NCBI GenBank assembly: GCA_964444885.1
Contig: CAYUIZ010000002.1
Location: 1 to 64,000 of the forward strand
Direction: 5' to 3'
DNA length: 64,000 nucleotides
From: CAYRGQ01 sp964444885
GTDB taxonomy: Bacteria; Bacteroidota; Bacteroidia; Sphingobacteriales; Sphingobacteriaceae
In this document: positions 26,906 through 35,434 of the stretch, piece after piece
How the letters are laid out: each line of letters begins with the position of its first letter
Numbering within the stretch: the stretch's first letter is position 1
Notes under the pieces: model-generated
Told to the model about the DNA's origin: nothing
Databases searched by the model: none
What the model saw: the letters and a program-made list of their open reading frames with translations, nothing else
Program-made: the position numbers and the translations under genes

Positions 26906-28645
26906 TTACACGATATCGGCCATAATGCGTTCCACTTTGCCATCGAGCTCGGTATCGACGCGCTGAAAGTCTTCCGCCCGGGCCAGCGGCTGCTTCACGC
27001 TGCAGTAAAACTTGATCTTGGGCTCCGTACCCGACGGCCGTGCCGAAATGATATCCCCTTCGACGGTGATGAACTGCAAGACGTCCGACTTGGGCAATGT
27101 GATCGTTTCGCGCTCGCCTGTATTGGGGTCGAAGGAAATACTTTCCTGATAATCCTTAATCCGCGCCACGGCAATACCGCCGAGCGATTTGGGCGGATTA
27201 GCGCGCAAGCCGGCCATCATGGCTTTGATGTCCTCGGCACCGGCCTTGCCTTTCTTGGTCAGCGAGATCAGCTTTTCCTTGTAGTAGCCGTATTTCAGGT
27301 ACAGCTCGAGCAGCACATCGAACAAGGTCTTGCCCTGCCCTTTGTAATACGCGGCCGCCTCGGCAATGAACGTACAGGAAACCACCGCATCCTTATCGCG
27401 CACGAGCTCGCCCACCAAGTAGCCGTAGCTCTCTTCGCCGCCCACGATATACCGTCCCTTTCCTTGGCTATTGGTCATCATCTCACCAATATACTTAAAG
27501 CCGGTCAGCACATCATGGCACGGAATGCCATGCTCGGCGGCGATGTCTGCGATCAGCTGGGTCGTCACGATGGTCTTGACGGCATAGTCATTTTCCTGGA
27601 ATTTGCCCAGTTCGGCAAATGACGACAGCACGTAATGGACGAGCAGGCTTCCAATCTGATTGCCGTTGAGCAGCTGATAGTCGCCCTGGTTGTTTTTAAC
27701 GGCCAGCCCCACGCGATCAGCGTCAGGATCGGTAGCCATGACGATGTCCGCGCCGCGTTGCTGCCCTTCCTGCATCGCGATAGACATCGCCTCTTCCTCT
27801 TCCGGGTTCGGATACACCACCGTCGGGAAGTTTCCGTCGGGCTGCGCCTGCGATTCCACGGCATACACCTTCGTAAAGCCCCAGCGCTGCAATGCCGGAG
27901 GCACCACCGTGATACCGGTGCCATGTATGGAAGAGTAGACGATGTTCAGGTCGTGTTGCGCCTTCACCGCATCAGGCCGAATCGACAGGCCCGCGATTGC
28001 CGATAAATACGCCTCATCCAATTCCGCACCCACCGGCTTGATGTTTTCCGCTATGGGTTCCAATTTGACCTGGTCGAGCGAGTCGATGGCGTTTACTTCG
28101 TTGATGACATTCTTGTCGTGCGGCGCCACGAGCTGTCCGCCGTCATTCCAATAGGCCTTGTACCCGCTGTATTCCTTGGGGTTGTGCGAAGCGGTCAGCA
28201 TGACGCCGCTATGGCACCCCAAGTGCCGGACCGCAAACGAAAGTTGGGGCGTAGGCCGCAGCTCGTCAAACAGATACACCGTGAAGCCGTTGCCGGAAAA
28301 TACCGAAGCGACGACCTGGGCAAATTCCGGCGAGTTGTTGCGACTATCATAGGAGATGGCCACTTTAATATGCTCGCCGGGATACGTTTTCTTCAAGTAA
28401 TTGCTCAAGCCCTGCGTGGCGCGTCCGATGGTATATTTGTTCATGCGGTTCGTGCCCGCGCCCATGATGCCGCGTAGGCCTCCCGTCCCAAACTCCAAAT
28501 CTTTGTAAAACGCGTCGGTCAGCTCGGTAGCTTGGCCCGCGTCCACCATCGCCTGCACTTGATCGCGGGTTTCCTGATCGTAAGGTGGCTGCAGCCAGGC
28601 CGATGCGCGTTGCCCTATCGTGGGGTCTAAATCCGTTGTTGCCAT
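26906..28645 (-). CDS. Phosphoglucomutase / phosphomannomutase family (PGM2-like)
   Basis: This 579-residue alpha-D-phosphohexomutase interconverts sugar 1- and 6-phosphates. The active-site serine is S153 in TASHNPKEYSGYK, the metal loop is DPDADRVG, the sugar loop is GGEESYGYLVG, and the phosphate-binding loop RPSGTEPKIKFY is near the C-terminus. FGTGGLRGIMGAGTNRMN at 52-69 is typical of the longer PGM2/phosphopentomutase-like group. The product feeds UDP-glucose and glycan synthesis. A minus-strand TACTTTTG at 28676-28683 is a plausible promoter element. Confidence 0.93.
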   Translation of the reverse strand: MATTDLDPTIGQRASAWLQPPYDQETRDQVQAMVDAGQATELTDAFYKDLEFGTGGLRGIMGAGTNRMNKYTIGRATQGLSNYLKKTYPGEHIKVAISYDSRNNSPEFAQVVASVFSGNGFTVYLFDELRPTPQLSFAVRHLGCHSGVMLTASHNPKEYSGYKAYWNDGGQLVAPHDKNVINEVNAIDSLDQVKLEPIAENIKPVGAELDEAYLSAIAGLSIRPDAVKAQHDLNIVYSSIHGTGITVVPPALQRWGFTKVYAVESQAQPDGNFPTVVYPNPEEEEAMSIAMQEGQQRGADIVMATDPDADRVGLAVKNNQGDYQLLNGNQIGSLLVHYVLSSFAELGKFQENDYAVKTIVTTQLIADIAAEHGIPCHDVLTGFKYIGEMMTNSQGKGRYIVGGEESYGYLVGELVRDKDAVVSCTFIAEAAAYYKGQGKTLFDVLLELYLKYGYYKEKLISLTKKGKAGAEDIKAMMAGLRANPPKSLGGIAVARIKDYQESISFDPNTGERETITLPKSDVLQFITVEGDIISARPSGTEPKIKFYCSVKQPLARAEDFQRVDTELDGKVERIMADIV

Positions 28646-28675
28646 GTTATGTCGAGTTTATGAATTGATACTACC

Positions 28676-28683
28676 CAAAAGTA
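28676..28683 (-). promoter_or_regulatory. Promoter -7 element (TACTTTTG) for the mutase-Nudix pair
   Basis: An exact TAnnTTTG on the minus strand lies 31 bases before the mutase start. A TTG lies about 18 bases further upstream. Confidence 0.45.
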
Positions 28684-28780
28684 TTAAATTGGCGGCAATT
28701 TCAAGGGCTGCGCCGGAGAAATATAACAACCACCGAAATTGTCCGTCGTTTATCTTCCTCGCACCGCTAAAGAACCATGC

Positions 28781-28992
28781 AGGGAAGTCGTTTTAACCGA
28801 AGTCGCGATTATAAAATGGCTGTTCTTCCCACTAATGAACTGCTTTGTCATAAATTTTGCCTGCCTGGTCGGCAGGAAGGCCGTTTCACCACAAAAACTT
28901 TCGCCTAAACGATGGTTCTTCATTTCCCGCCCCGGGGTTGGAAACCGGCGCTAGAAATAGGGCACTCTTCGGGGGTTAGCGGTGTTCTAAAA
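28781..28992 (+). repeat. Dispersed non-coding repeat, copy 2 (longer form)
   Basis: This lies in a 485-base gene-free interval (28646-29130). It shares its left block (AGGGAAG, ATGGCTGTTC, TTCC) and its right block (TTCTTCATTTC, CGGGGTT, GCTAGAAATAGG) with copy 1 at 13,302. Between them it has roughly 80 extra bases containing CCTGCC...GGCAGG, a palindrome also present inside the MITE. The central palindrome is more degraded than in copy 1. Directly after it, GCATTTGCCCTGA (28993-29005) resembles the MITE end. Confidence 0.65.
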
Positions 28993-29046
28993 GCATTTGC
29001 CCTGAAAACACCGTGCGCTTAGCGCTTTTCGCTGTGACTTTTTTCG

Positions 29047-29054
29047 TAGTTTTG
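29047..29054 (+). promoter_or_regulatory. Promoter -7 element (TAGTTTTG) for the TlpA-like gene
   Basis: An exact TAnnTTTG lies 76 bases before the ATG at 29131. The -33 region is T-rich but has no clear TTTG. Confidence 0.35.
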
Positions 29055-29130
29055 TGTTTTGCGGGTTTGTAATGGCCGAATTATTTTTGGCTGGCCAGCC
29101 CGCTATAAGTAATTAACTATCGTTGATACT

Positions 29131-29661
29131 ATGCGCACAACCATTATCCCCCTTTTTTTGACCGCATTCCTGATGCTGTCCTTTTCTTGCCGGGCGCAAA
29201 CGCCCAATAATCCCACGTGGCTAACCGAGGTGGGCCAGGAGGTGCCCTCATTTCAATTCCAGCCCAAAAACAGCCCGGAACAATCCATTGAGGAATACCG
29301 GGGCAAAGTCGTCCTGATCAATTTCTTCGCTACTTGGTGCCCGCCGTGCCGGCAGGAGTTGCCGCGGGTGCAAGCCGAGCTTTGGGACGTCCACGGTGAC
29401 AAACCCGAATTCGAAATTCTCGTCTTAGCGCGGGAAGAGGGCTGGGACAAACTGGACCCATTTATCGAAAAAACAGGATATACCTTCCCCATCGCCCCCG
29501 ATCTGGATCGGGCCGTGTTTGGCAAGTTCGCGGCGCAGTCTATTCCTCGCAACGTGATCATTGATCGCAACGGGAAGATCATTTACCAGTCGATCGGGTA
29601 CTCGGTGGCGGAATTTGACAAAATGGTCGCACTCATTGAACGCGAACTCACATCCGAATAA
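29131..29661 (+). CDS. TlpA-like secreted thioredoxin
   Basis: This 176-residue protein has an N-terminal signal (1-20 or 1-23, ending SFSC-RAQ, so either lipoprotein or signal peptidase I) and a thioredoxin domain. The domain has the redox site WCPPC (C70, C73), the strand KVVLINFFAT and the cis-proline loop SIPRNVIIDRNGKI. It would reduce or shuffle disulfides of envelope proteins. It is a single gene converging on an ABC ATPase gene 13 bases away. It contrasts with the thioredoxin-like lipoprotein at 5,322, which has lost these cysteines. Confidence 0.9.
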   Translation: MRTTIIPLFLTAFLMLSFSCRAQTPNNPTWLTEVGQEVPSFQFQPKNSPEQSIEEYRGKVVLINFFATWCPPCRQELPRVQAELWDVHGDKPEFEILVLAREEGWDKLDPFIEKTGYTFPIAPDLDRAVFGKFAAQSIPRNVIIDRNGKIIYQSIGYSVAEFDKMVALIERELTSE

Positions 29662-29674
29662 GTCCGCTTAGGCG

Positions 29675-30730
29675 CTAAAGGACCGGGTGGCTTTTCAAGA
29701 ACTGCAACCCTACTTGCTGCCCTGTACGGTAACGTCCGGGTTCTAAGGCAATGGCCTTGAGACGCACCCCGTGCGCAACGACGACCACTTCTTCGTAAAA
29801 GCCCCTAAACAACACGTGGGCGACTTCCGCGGGTATTCCCCCGTTTTCTGACAAAGCAACCCATTCGGGGTGAATGGCAAGGGGGCTTTCGGCCGGCAAG
29901 CCCAAGGCCCGCGCTTCGGAGGCGGATACGATGTTGCTTCGGGCCAGCAATCGCGCGGTATAGGCGTCGGGCGGATGACGGTACAGGTCTGCCGGCGCAC
30001 CGCTTGCCGCCAGCCGGCCTTCCCGCAATACCAAAAGCCGGTCTGCCATGGCCATCACCTCATCCGGATCGTGCGACACCATAATCACCGTCAACCCCGT
30101 AGCATCCACAATACGCCGAATATCCTGCTGTAGTTGCTCGCGAAACGATGCGTCAACCTGGTTGAATGGCTCGTCTAACAGCAAAACGGCAGCACCTTCA
30201 ACGAGGGCACGCGCAATAGCAACCCGCTGCTTCTCGCCGCCACTCAGGTCAAATACGCGGTGCTGCGCACGGTGGCTGATCCGCAGGGCATCCAATATTT
30301 CCTGGGTCTTGCGGGTTTTAGCGTCGATATCCACATTGGAAAGCCGGGACGCGACATTGTCCCATGCTTTGGCGTAGGTGTTCAGGTTATCAAAATTTTG
30401 GGACACCAACCGCATGGCGGGATGCCCCGGGATCAGCCGCTCGCTGGGTCCGGGTACACGCACCCCTGCATAACGCACCTCCCCGTCCGTTGGCTCCAGT
30501 AATCCATAAATAAGCTTGAGGAGCGTGCTCTTGCCGCTGCCGCTTTCGCCGATGATCGCCGTAATCTGACCTTGGTCAATACGGAAACCGACGTCGCGTA
30601 CCGCAAACACCGGCACCTTACCATCGAAAGAAAAGGAAAGCCCTTCACCGTACAGGTACGGCAAACCCTCCTTGGTATCCGTCTCGGGGGCGTCTGTCGC
30701 GCAGGTCGTTTTGTTTTCGTTTGACACCAT
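29675..30730 (-). CDS. Orphan ABC transporter ATPase with C-terminal TOBE-like domain
   Basis: This 351-residue ATPase resembles the importer type (PotA/FbpC/ModC). Walker A GESGSGKST is at 61-69, signature LSGGE at 162-166, Walker B LLLDEP at 183-188 and the switch histidine in MVSHD. A C-terminal extension of about 90 residues (from about 260) has the beta-rich character of a TOBE domain, which regulates or binds substrate in such importers. No permease or binding-protein gene lies next to it. Its ATG follows immediately on the T-run of an intrinsic terminator, so it may have an internal start or depend on read-through. Confidence 0.8.
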   Translation of the reverse strand: MVSNENKTTCATDAPETDTKEGLPYLYGEGLSFSFDGKVPVFAVRDVGFRIDQGQITAIIGESGSGKSTLLKLIYGLLEPTDGEVRYAGVRVPGPSERLIPGHPAMRLVSQNFDNLNTYAKAWDNVASRLSNVDIDAKTRKTQEILDALRISHRAQHRVFDLSGGEKQRVAIARALVEGAAVLLLDEPFNQVDASFREQLQQDIRRIVDATGLTVIMVSHDPDEVMAMADRLLVLREGRLAASGAPADLYRHPPDAYTARLLARSNIVSASEARALGLPAESPLAIHPEWVALSENGGIPAEVAHVLFRGFYEEVVVVAHGVRLKAIALEPGRYRTGQQVGLQFLKSHPVL

Positions 30731-30763
30731 TAAAAAAAGCCTCCGGCTAGTGGCCGAAGGCTC
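30731..30763 (-). terminator. Intrinsic terminator after the beta-barrel gene
   Basis: On the minus strand the hairpin GAGCCTTCGG/CCGGAGGC (one mismatch, one G-U) is followed by TTTTTTTA. It lies about 30 bases after the stop of the outer-membrane gene and ends directly before the ATG of the next minus-strand gene. Confidence 0.8.
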
Positions 30764-30793
30764 AAAATTACGAATTATTTACAGTCCCTTCTG

Positions 30794-31696
30794 CTAAAAT
30801 CCCAACATCAGGCCAAATACGAATGACTGCAGTCCGGCCTGCTCAGGGCTATTCTCAAAGATGTCGTTGAAGTAGTATTTTGCATACACGCCCAGCGGTC
30901 CGGTGCCCACGCGCGCAAAGGCGCCATAGCGGAACGACGAAAAATTATAATTGTCGCGGAACTTCTGCCGGCCAAACTCCTCGCTCTTCAGGCGTTGCGT
31001 GCCTTTAAGCAGGATACCGGCTTCGGGCCCGAAAGCAAACCGGAGGCGGCCAAACCCACCGTGGTATTTGCTGCGCAATTCAAACGTGAGCGGCAGGCGC
31101 AAGTATGTGGATGTCAGCCGGTTCTTTTTATAATCCGTGGAGGACAGGTCCCAATCCAGCGGTGTTGTGTCTTCACGGAATACGATGTTTTCCTCCAGCC
31201 TAATGTACGTCCAGTCAAATCCGCCCGAGAGGAAAATCCGGAAATGGTCATTAAACCGGTAACCTGCCTGCGCGACATCAAACCCGAAGTTAAGGGTTTT
31301 GCCTTTTCGGTAGTCGAGATCCTCGTTCGCCGGAGAGAGGCTAAAACTGCCGTTGTCCACCATCTTGACCAAGCCTAGGTCTATTCGGTTAAACGTCAGC
31401 CCGAAAATAGGCCGGGAGGTGACGCGCTTTTTCGCTTCGTCGGCCGCTCGATCCGCGCGAGAGAAGACATAGTCCTTGTCGGTGTGTTCGATCCGGATAA
31501 TATTATCATCCGAATCCGGGATGATGATCCGCACCTTCCGCCGTTCGCCGGTTTTGACGTCCTCCACGATCACGGTATCTGGCGAGATGTCCAGCACGGT
31601 GTCTGCCCCCGCATAGCCCGATGGTCCGTTGGCTGAAAGCGCCAATGCTCCCGTCAACAACAACCCCGTTAACCCTATTTTTCCGATCATTTTCAT
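30794..31696 (-). CDS. Outer-membrane beta-barrel protein (PorT-like)
   Basis: This 300-residue exported protein has a signal peptide (about 1-22). A charged linker with VRIIIPDSDDNIIRIE follows, and from about residue 95 an alternating-aromatic beta pattern (FGFDVAQAGYRF, FRIFLSGGFDWTY, YLRLPLTFELR) ends in FVFGLMLGF. The terminal phenylalanine and strand pattern fit an 8- to 10-strand outer-membrane barrel. It is the third gene of a run with an ECF sigma factor and its presumed anti-sigma factor, so it may be a target or sensor of that system. Its specific role is unknown. Confidence 0.8.
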   Translation of the reverse strand: MKMIGKIGLTGLLLTGALALSANGPSGYAGADTVLDISPDTVIVEDVKTGERRKVRIIIPDSDDNIIRIEHTDKDYVFSRADRAADEAKKRVTSRPIFGLTFNRIDLGLVKMVDNGSFSLSPANEDLDYRKGKTLNFGFDVAQAGYRFNDHFRIFLSGGFDWTYIRLEENIVFREDTTPLDWDLSSTDYKKNRLTSTYLRLPLTFELRSKYHGGFGRLRFAFGPEAGILLKGTQRLKSEEFGRQKFRDNYNFSSFRYGAFARVGTGPLGVYAKYYFNDIFENSPEQAGLQSFVFGLMLGF

Positions 31697-31748
31697 ATCT
31701 ATCTCAGTTTAGCTTTTGTTTGCAAAAATTATTCCCTTTCCGTTAGGC

Positions 31749-32561
31749 TTATTGGTCATTTCGCCAGACCCTGCCCCGCCCCAAGTTAAATGCCATCTTA
31801 ATCAACCCCTCGTCATCGTCCGAAAACGTAACCAGTTTTTCTTCGCGCTGATCTACCGACCCCAATACGATGTTGAGCAGACTGCCGACACCAAAGGTCC
31901 GTTCCTGCGAACGATCAACGACCTCCGTCTCACCCAAATTGGCAGCAACGATGGGTAGCTCGGCGACGTGGGCATAAGCCTCTACAGGCAGGGGCGCTAC
32001 CAAAAGCTGTTCATTGCGGCGGACGTCGGCCACGGGCTCATGAGGCTCATTCATGACGGCTGGCAACGTGGTTTGCACGTCGACGGGGCTGTCAGGCACC
32101 GCAGCCACACGCAGTTCCTCTGATCCGTGCATATCCTCAACTGGATTTGCCGCGCTCGTCTCCGGGCGAACCCGCTCGGCATACAATTTCAGAATGGGCG
32201 CCAGTTGACGTGGCTTTGTTGGCATTTCGGCTTCTGCGGCCTGTTCTGGCGTTGCTGTTGCCAGAATTTCTATCGTTTCGGCCTCCGCCACGCTAGCGAC
32301 TTGGCCTTTCAGGTAGACTATCTCAACGGGCTGATAAAGCACCCAGGCAAAAGCACCCAATAACACAACGGCCGCCGCGCTCCACCACCAGCCACCCTGC
32401 CGCCTGCGTACAGGGGGCATAACGACAACGGGCTTTTCCGTGGCCGCCTGCTCATCCAGACGCGCCGCGATCTTGTCCCACAGGCCGGGCGACGGCTCAG
32501 GCGTGTAGCCATCCAGTTTCTTCCGCATCTGGCGGTCAAACTCGTTTTCTTGCATCGTCAT
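31749..32561 (-). CDS. Putative membrane anti-sigma factor
   Basis: The 270-residue protein has a short cytoplasmic N-terminus (NEFDRQMRKKLDGYTPEPSPGLWDKI), a single membrane helix (about 74-93, WWWSAAAVVLLGAFAWVLYQ) and a long periplasmic region rich in Glu, Ala and Val. Its ATG overlaps the sigma factor stop by four bases (ATGA), so the two are translationally coupled. That layout, with one transmembrane helix and the cytoplasmic part first, is standard for anti-sigma regulators. No FecR or zinc anti-sigma motif is visible, so the call rests on context. Confidence 0.7.
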   Translation of the reverse strand: MTMQENEFDRQMRKKLDGYTPEPSPGLWDKIAARLDEQAATEKPVVVMPPVRRRQGGWWWSAAAVVLLGAFAWVLYQPVEIVYLKGQVASVAEAETIEILATATPEQAAEAEMPTKPRQLAPILKLYAERVRPETSAANPVEDMHGSEELRVAAVPDSPVDVQTTLPAVMNEPHEPVADVRRNEQLLVAPLPVEAYAHVAELPIVAANLGETEVVDRSQERTFGVGSLLNIVLGSVDQREEKLVTFSDDDEGLIKMAFNLGRGRVWRNDQ

Positions 32562-33100
32562 ACGTTTCCTCCTTCTACCTTTAACAGCCTGTCCTGCAGC
32601 CATTTTCTGGCGCGCGACAGCTGTGATTTTGATGCCCCTTCGCTGATTTGGAGCCTCTCCGAAATTTCTTTGTGCGAGTATCCCTCAATCGCATACAGGT
32701 TAAACACGATGCGGTATCCGTCGGGCAGCGCGCGCACCAGCCGCAAGAGGTCTTCGCATTCCAGGTGTTGCAATTCGTACGTGTGCTCCATGTCGTGCGT
32801 TTCCTGCCAAGACTGGGTGTCCAGCCGCATGTTTTCGCGGTACGTCGAGATGGCCGTATTGACAATAATACGCCTGATCCAGCCTTCCAACGAGCCGTCG
32901 CCCCGGAACCCCTGCATCGCTGAGAAAACCTTGACGAACCCTGCTTGAAGCATATCTTCTGCTTCAAAAGTGCTTTTGGCGTAGCGCATACATACCCCTA
33001 GCATCTTGCTGGCAAAATGGTGGTACAGCTGCTCTTGCGCGCGCCGATCACCCTGCTTGCATCGCTCCAATAACCTGTCTAGCGTAGCTGTCTGCTCCAA
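32558..33100 (-). CDS. ECF-type RNA polymerase sigma factor
   Basis: The 180-residue sigma-70 family protein has region 2 (LYHHFASKMLGVCMRYAKSTFEAEDMLQAGFVKVF) and region 4 (LPDGYRIVFNLYAIEGYSHKEISERLQISEGASKSQLSRAR). It should direct a small regulon. I chose a TTG at 33100 because it puts the start a few residues before region 2. The frame stays open to another TTG at 33145. It is followed without a gap by a presumed anti-sigma gene and then a beta-barrel gene. PorX lies two genes upstream, which recalls the PorX-SigP link of the type IX secretion system. Confidence 0.9.
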   Translation of the reverse strand: MEQTATLDRLLERCKQGDRRAQEQLYHHFASKMLGVCMRYAKSTFEAEDMLQAGFVKVFSAMQGFRGDGSLEGWIRRIIVNTAISTYRENMRLDTQSWQETHDMEHTYELQHLECEDLLRLVRALPDGYRIVFNLYAIEGYSHKEISERLQISEGASKSQLSRARKWLQDRLLKVEGGNV

Positions 33101-33221
33101 TGTTTGCTTCCCGTGTTTACCATGAAGATGCAAAAAGACCGGCAAAGGTTGCGTGGGAAAGAAAAAATAATCCGAAAAGGGGATTGTACCACCCGGAAAA
33201 ATGGCCTGTAAGTTTCAGGAT

Positions 33222-33632
33222 TTAGGTCACTGCAATCCGGCGGGCACCATCCGCCGCCAAGGACATATGCACGCTTACGGCGTCCGGCGGCAACAACCCG
33301 CTTATTTTTTCGGGCCATTCCACGAAACAGTACTGGCCGGAATAGAAGTACTCTTCATAGCCCATATCAAATGCTTCCTGTTCGGATTTCAGCCGATAAA
33401 AATCGAAGTGGTACACCGGTCCTTGGGCGGACTCGTATTCATTAACGATCGAAAAGGTCGGGCTGGAGGTGCTTTCGGTGACGCCAAGCGCTTCGCAGAG
33501 GGCTTTGATAAGCGTGGTTTTGCCCACGCCCATATCGGCATAAAAGAGAAATATGCGCCTGCCGGCGCCCGCGGCCAGAATCTGCCGGGCCGCACGGGGC
33601 AGGCCGGCTGTGTTCTCAACGAAGAGGTCCAT
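33222..33632 (-). CDS. tsaE: tRNA threonylcarbamoyladenosine biosynthesis protein TsaE
   Basis: TsaE is the small ATPase of the TsaBDE complex that makes t6A37 in ANN-decoding tRNAs. The 136-residue protein has Walker A MGVGKTT (34-40), SSPTFSIVNEY, and YHFDFYRLKS followed by the acidic stretch FDMGYEEYF, all diagnostic. It starts 21 bases after porX on the same strand. The next gene, the sigma factor, begins 121 bases further on. Confidence 0.95.
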   Translation of the reverse strand: MDLFVENTAGLPRAARQILAAGAGRRIFLFYADMGVGKTTLIKALCEALGVTESTSSPTFSIVNEYESAQGPVYHFDFYRLKSEQEAFDMGYEEYFYSGQYCFVEWPEKISGLLPPDAVSVHMSLAADGARRIAVT

Positions 33633-33653
33633 ACCGCAAAGATACGTTTTCGC

Positions 33654-35207
33654 CTATTTTGTCGTATAGGTCGCGATGGGAATAACCATCTCTTCCAAGG
33701 AGATGCCCCCGTGCTGAAACGTTTCGTTAAAGTAGTTAACGAAGTGGTTGTAATTGTTGGGGTAAACGAAGTAGGTCGCTTCCTTGGCGAAGATAAAACT
33801 GGAACTCACGTGCAGCTTGGGCAACATCGCATCATGCGGATTCTTGATGTGAAACACGTCCTTGTCGATGTAGTTGAGGTTCTTGCCTTGCTTATACCGC
33901 AGGTTCGTGTTCGTGTTGCGGTCTCCGATCACCTTACTGGCGTTTTTGACCCGTATCGTGCCGTGGTCCGTCGTGATGATAACCCGTACCCGCTTCTGTG
34001 CCAGCCACTTTAGCGTCTCCAACAGGGGCGAGTGTTCAAACCAGGAAAGCGTGAGCGACCGGTAAGCGGCCTCATCGTTGGCCAACTCACGGATCATCGC
34101 CATATCAGTACGGGCATGCGACAGCATGTCGACAAAGTTGTATACCAACACATTCAGGTCGTTGGCCATCAGGTTGCTCAGGTTCTCTGTTATGTCCCGG
34201 CCTTGTTCGAGCGTCAGTATCTTGTGGTAGGAATGCTTGATGTCCTTGCGGTAGAGGCGTTTGATTTGGTCAGCCAGAAACTTGTCTTCATGCAGGTTTT
34301 TGCCCCCCTCGTCTTCGTCGTTCTGCCACAATCCAGGGAACCGCTTCTCCATATCAAGTGGCATCATGCCGCTGAATATTGCGTTCCGGGCATATTGGGT
34401 CGCTGTCGGCAAGATGGAGTAATAGCTGCTTTCCTCTTCTAGCCTGAAATAGTTCGTAATCACCTCATTGATGACGCGCCACTGGTCGTAACGCAGGTTA
34501 TCAATAAGGAAAAAAAACGTGGGCTGCCCGCTTTGCAACTGTGGAAACACCTTGCGCTGAAACAACTGGTGCGAAAGGGTGGGCGCGCCGTTTTCACTTT
34601 TGACCCAGCCGAGGTAGTTCTTCTCCACAAATTTGGAAAACTGCATATTGGCCTCGGCTTTCTGCATCGTGAGAATCTCGTGCATGCCGCCATCATCCAG
34701 CTTTTCGAGAGACAACTCCCAATATATCAGCTTTTTGTAGGTTTCTGTCCACTGCTCGTGGTCCAAGTTCTCGTTGAGAATCATCCCAAGATTGCGAAAG
34801 TCCTGCTGATAGGCCATCGACGTCTTCTCGCTGACCAAACGCTTGTTTTCCGTCAGTTTTTTTATCGTCAGCAGAATCTGTTTGGGGTTGACAGGCTTGA
34901 TGAGGTAGTCGTCGATTTTAAAACCGATCGCATCTTCCATCAGGTGCTCTTCCTCGTTTTTGGTGACCAGCACCATCGGCACCGTCGGATTGATATTCTT
35001 GAGCTCGCTCAGGGTTTCAAGTCCGGTCAGGCCCGGCATGTTCTCATCCAAAAACACCAAGTCAAAGTGTCCTTTTTTGAATTCGTCCACCGCATCGTTG
35101 CCGTTGGTGACCGTTTTTACTTCGTATCCTTTTTCATTAAGCAACATGATGTGGGGCCTCAGCAGATCGATCTCGTCATCTGCCCAGAGTATATTTGCGT
35201 CTCGCAT
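33654..35207 (-). CDS. porX: PorX: response regulator with PglZ domain (type IX secretion control)
   Basis: The 517-residue protein joins an N-terminal receiver domain to a C-terminal PglZ domain. Receiver residues are D10/D11 (WADDE), the phospho-acceptor D54 (LVFLDENMPG) and K104 (LIKPVN). The PglZ alkaline-phosphatase-like fold (about 200-515) has FFFLIDNLRYDQW and TTDHGT, where metal ligands are expected. It has no DNA-binding domain. PorX with the kinase PorY controls type IX secretion genes in Porphyromonas and relatives, and its PglZ part has been reported as a phosphodiesterase. Its presence implies that the organism has type IX secretion. Confidence 0.92.
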   Translation of the reverse strand: MRDANILWADDEIDLLRPHIMLLNEKGYEVKTVTNGNDAVDEFKKGHFDLVFLDENMPGLTGLETLSELKNINPTVPMVLVTKNEEEHLMEDAIGFKIDDYLIKPVNPKQILLTIKKLTENKRLVSEKTSMAYQQDFRNLGMILNENLDHEQWTETYKKLIYWELSLEKLDDGGMHEILTMQKAEANMQFSKFVEKNYLGWVKSENGAPTLSHQLFQRKVFPQLQSGQPTFFFLIDNLRYDQWRVINEVITNYFRLEEESSYYSILPTATQYARNAIFSGMMPLDMEKRFPGLWQNDEDEGGKNLHEDKFLADQIKRLYRKDIKHSYHKILTLEQGRDITENLSNLMANDLNVLVYNFVDMLSHARTDMAMIRELANDEAAYRSLTLSWFEHSPLLETLKWLAQKRVRVIITTDHGTIRVKNASKVIGDRNTNTNLRYKQGKNLNYIDKDVFHIKNPHDAMLPKLHVSSSFIFAKEATYFVYPNNYNHFVNYFNETFQHGGISLEEMVIPIATYTTK

Positions 35208-35377
35208 AGTTTTCTTTGTTGTGTGTATGCCTGTGCCTGCCTTTGGGAGGCGGGGCTGTCCCTCGCAGGCTTCGGACCGCGTTGTGCCGCTGCCTATTTT
35301 GGCGAGTTGGCATCACGAAACTAGGCAAAAGTTAGCGTTTAGGGCAATTTTTAACATAAATTAACAGGGGACAATGC

Positions 35378-35385
35378 TATCTTTG
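35378..35385 (+). promoter_or_regulatory. Promoter -7 element (TATCTTTG) for the HD-lpx operon
   Basis: An exact TAnnTTTG followed by CA lies 49 bases before the TTG start of the HD gene. The preceding TTAACATAAATTAAC is AT-rich, but the -33 box is not obvious. Confidence 0.55.
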
Positions 35386-35434
35386 CACTATTCAAAAAAT
35401 ACGGCTTTCCCTCGGTCGCCGTTGGGACATTAGA

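Noticed and set aside
28739..28954. 71-codon plus-strand frame within the second dispersed repeat
   Set aside because: It shares short peptide stretches with a frame in copy 1 only because the DNA repeats. The copies differ by an insertion and there is no family match.
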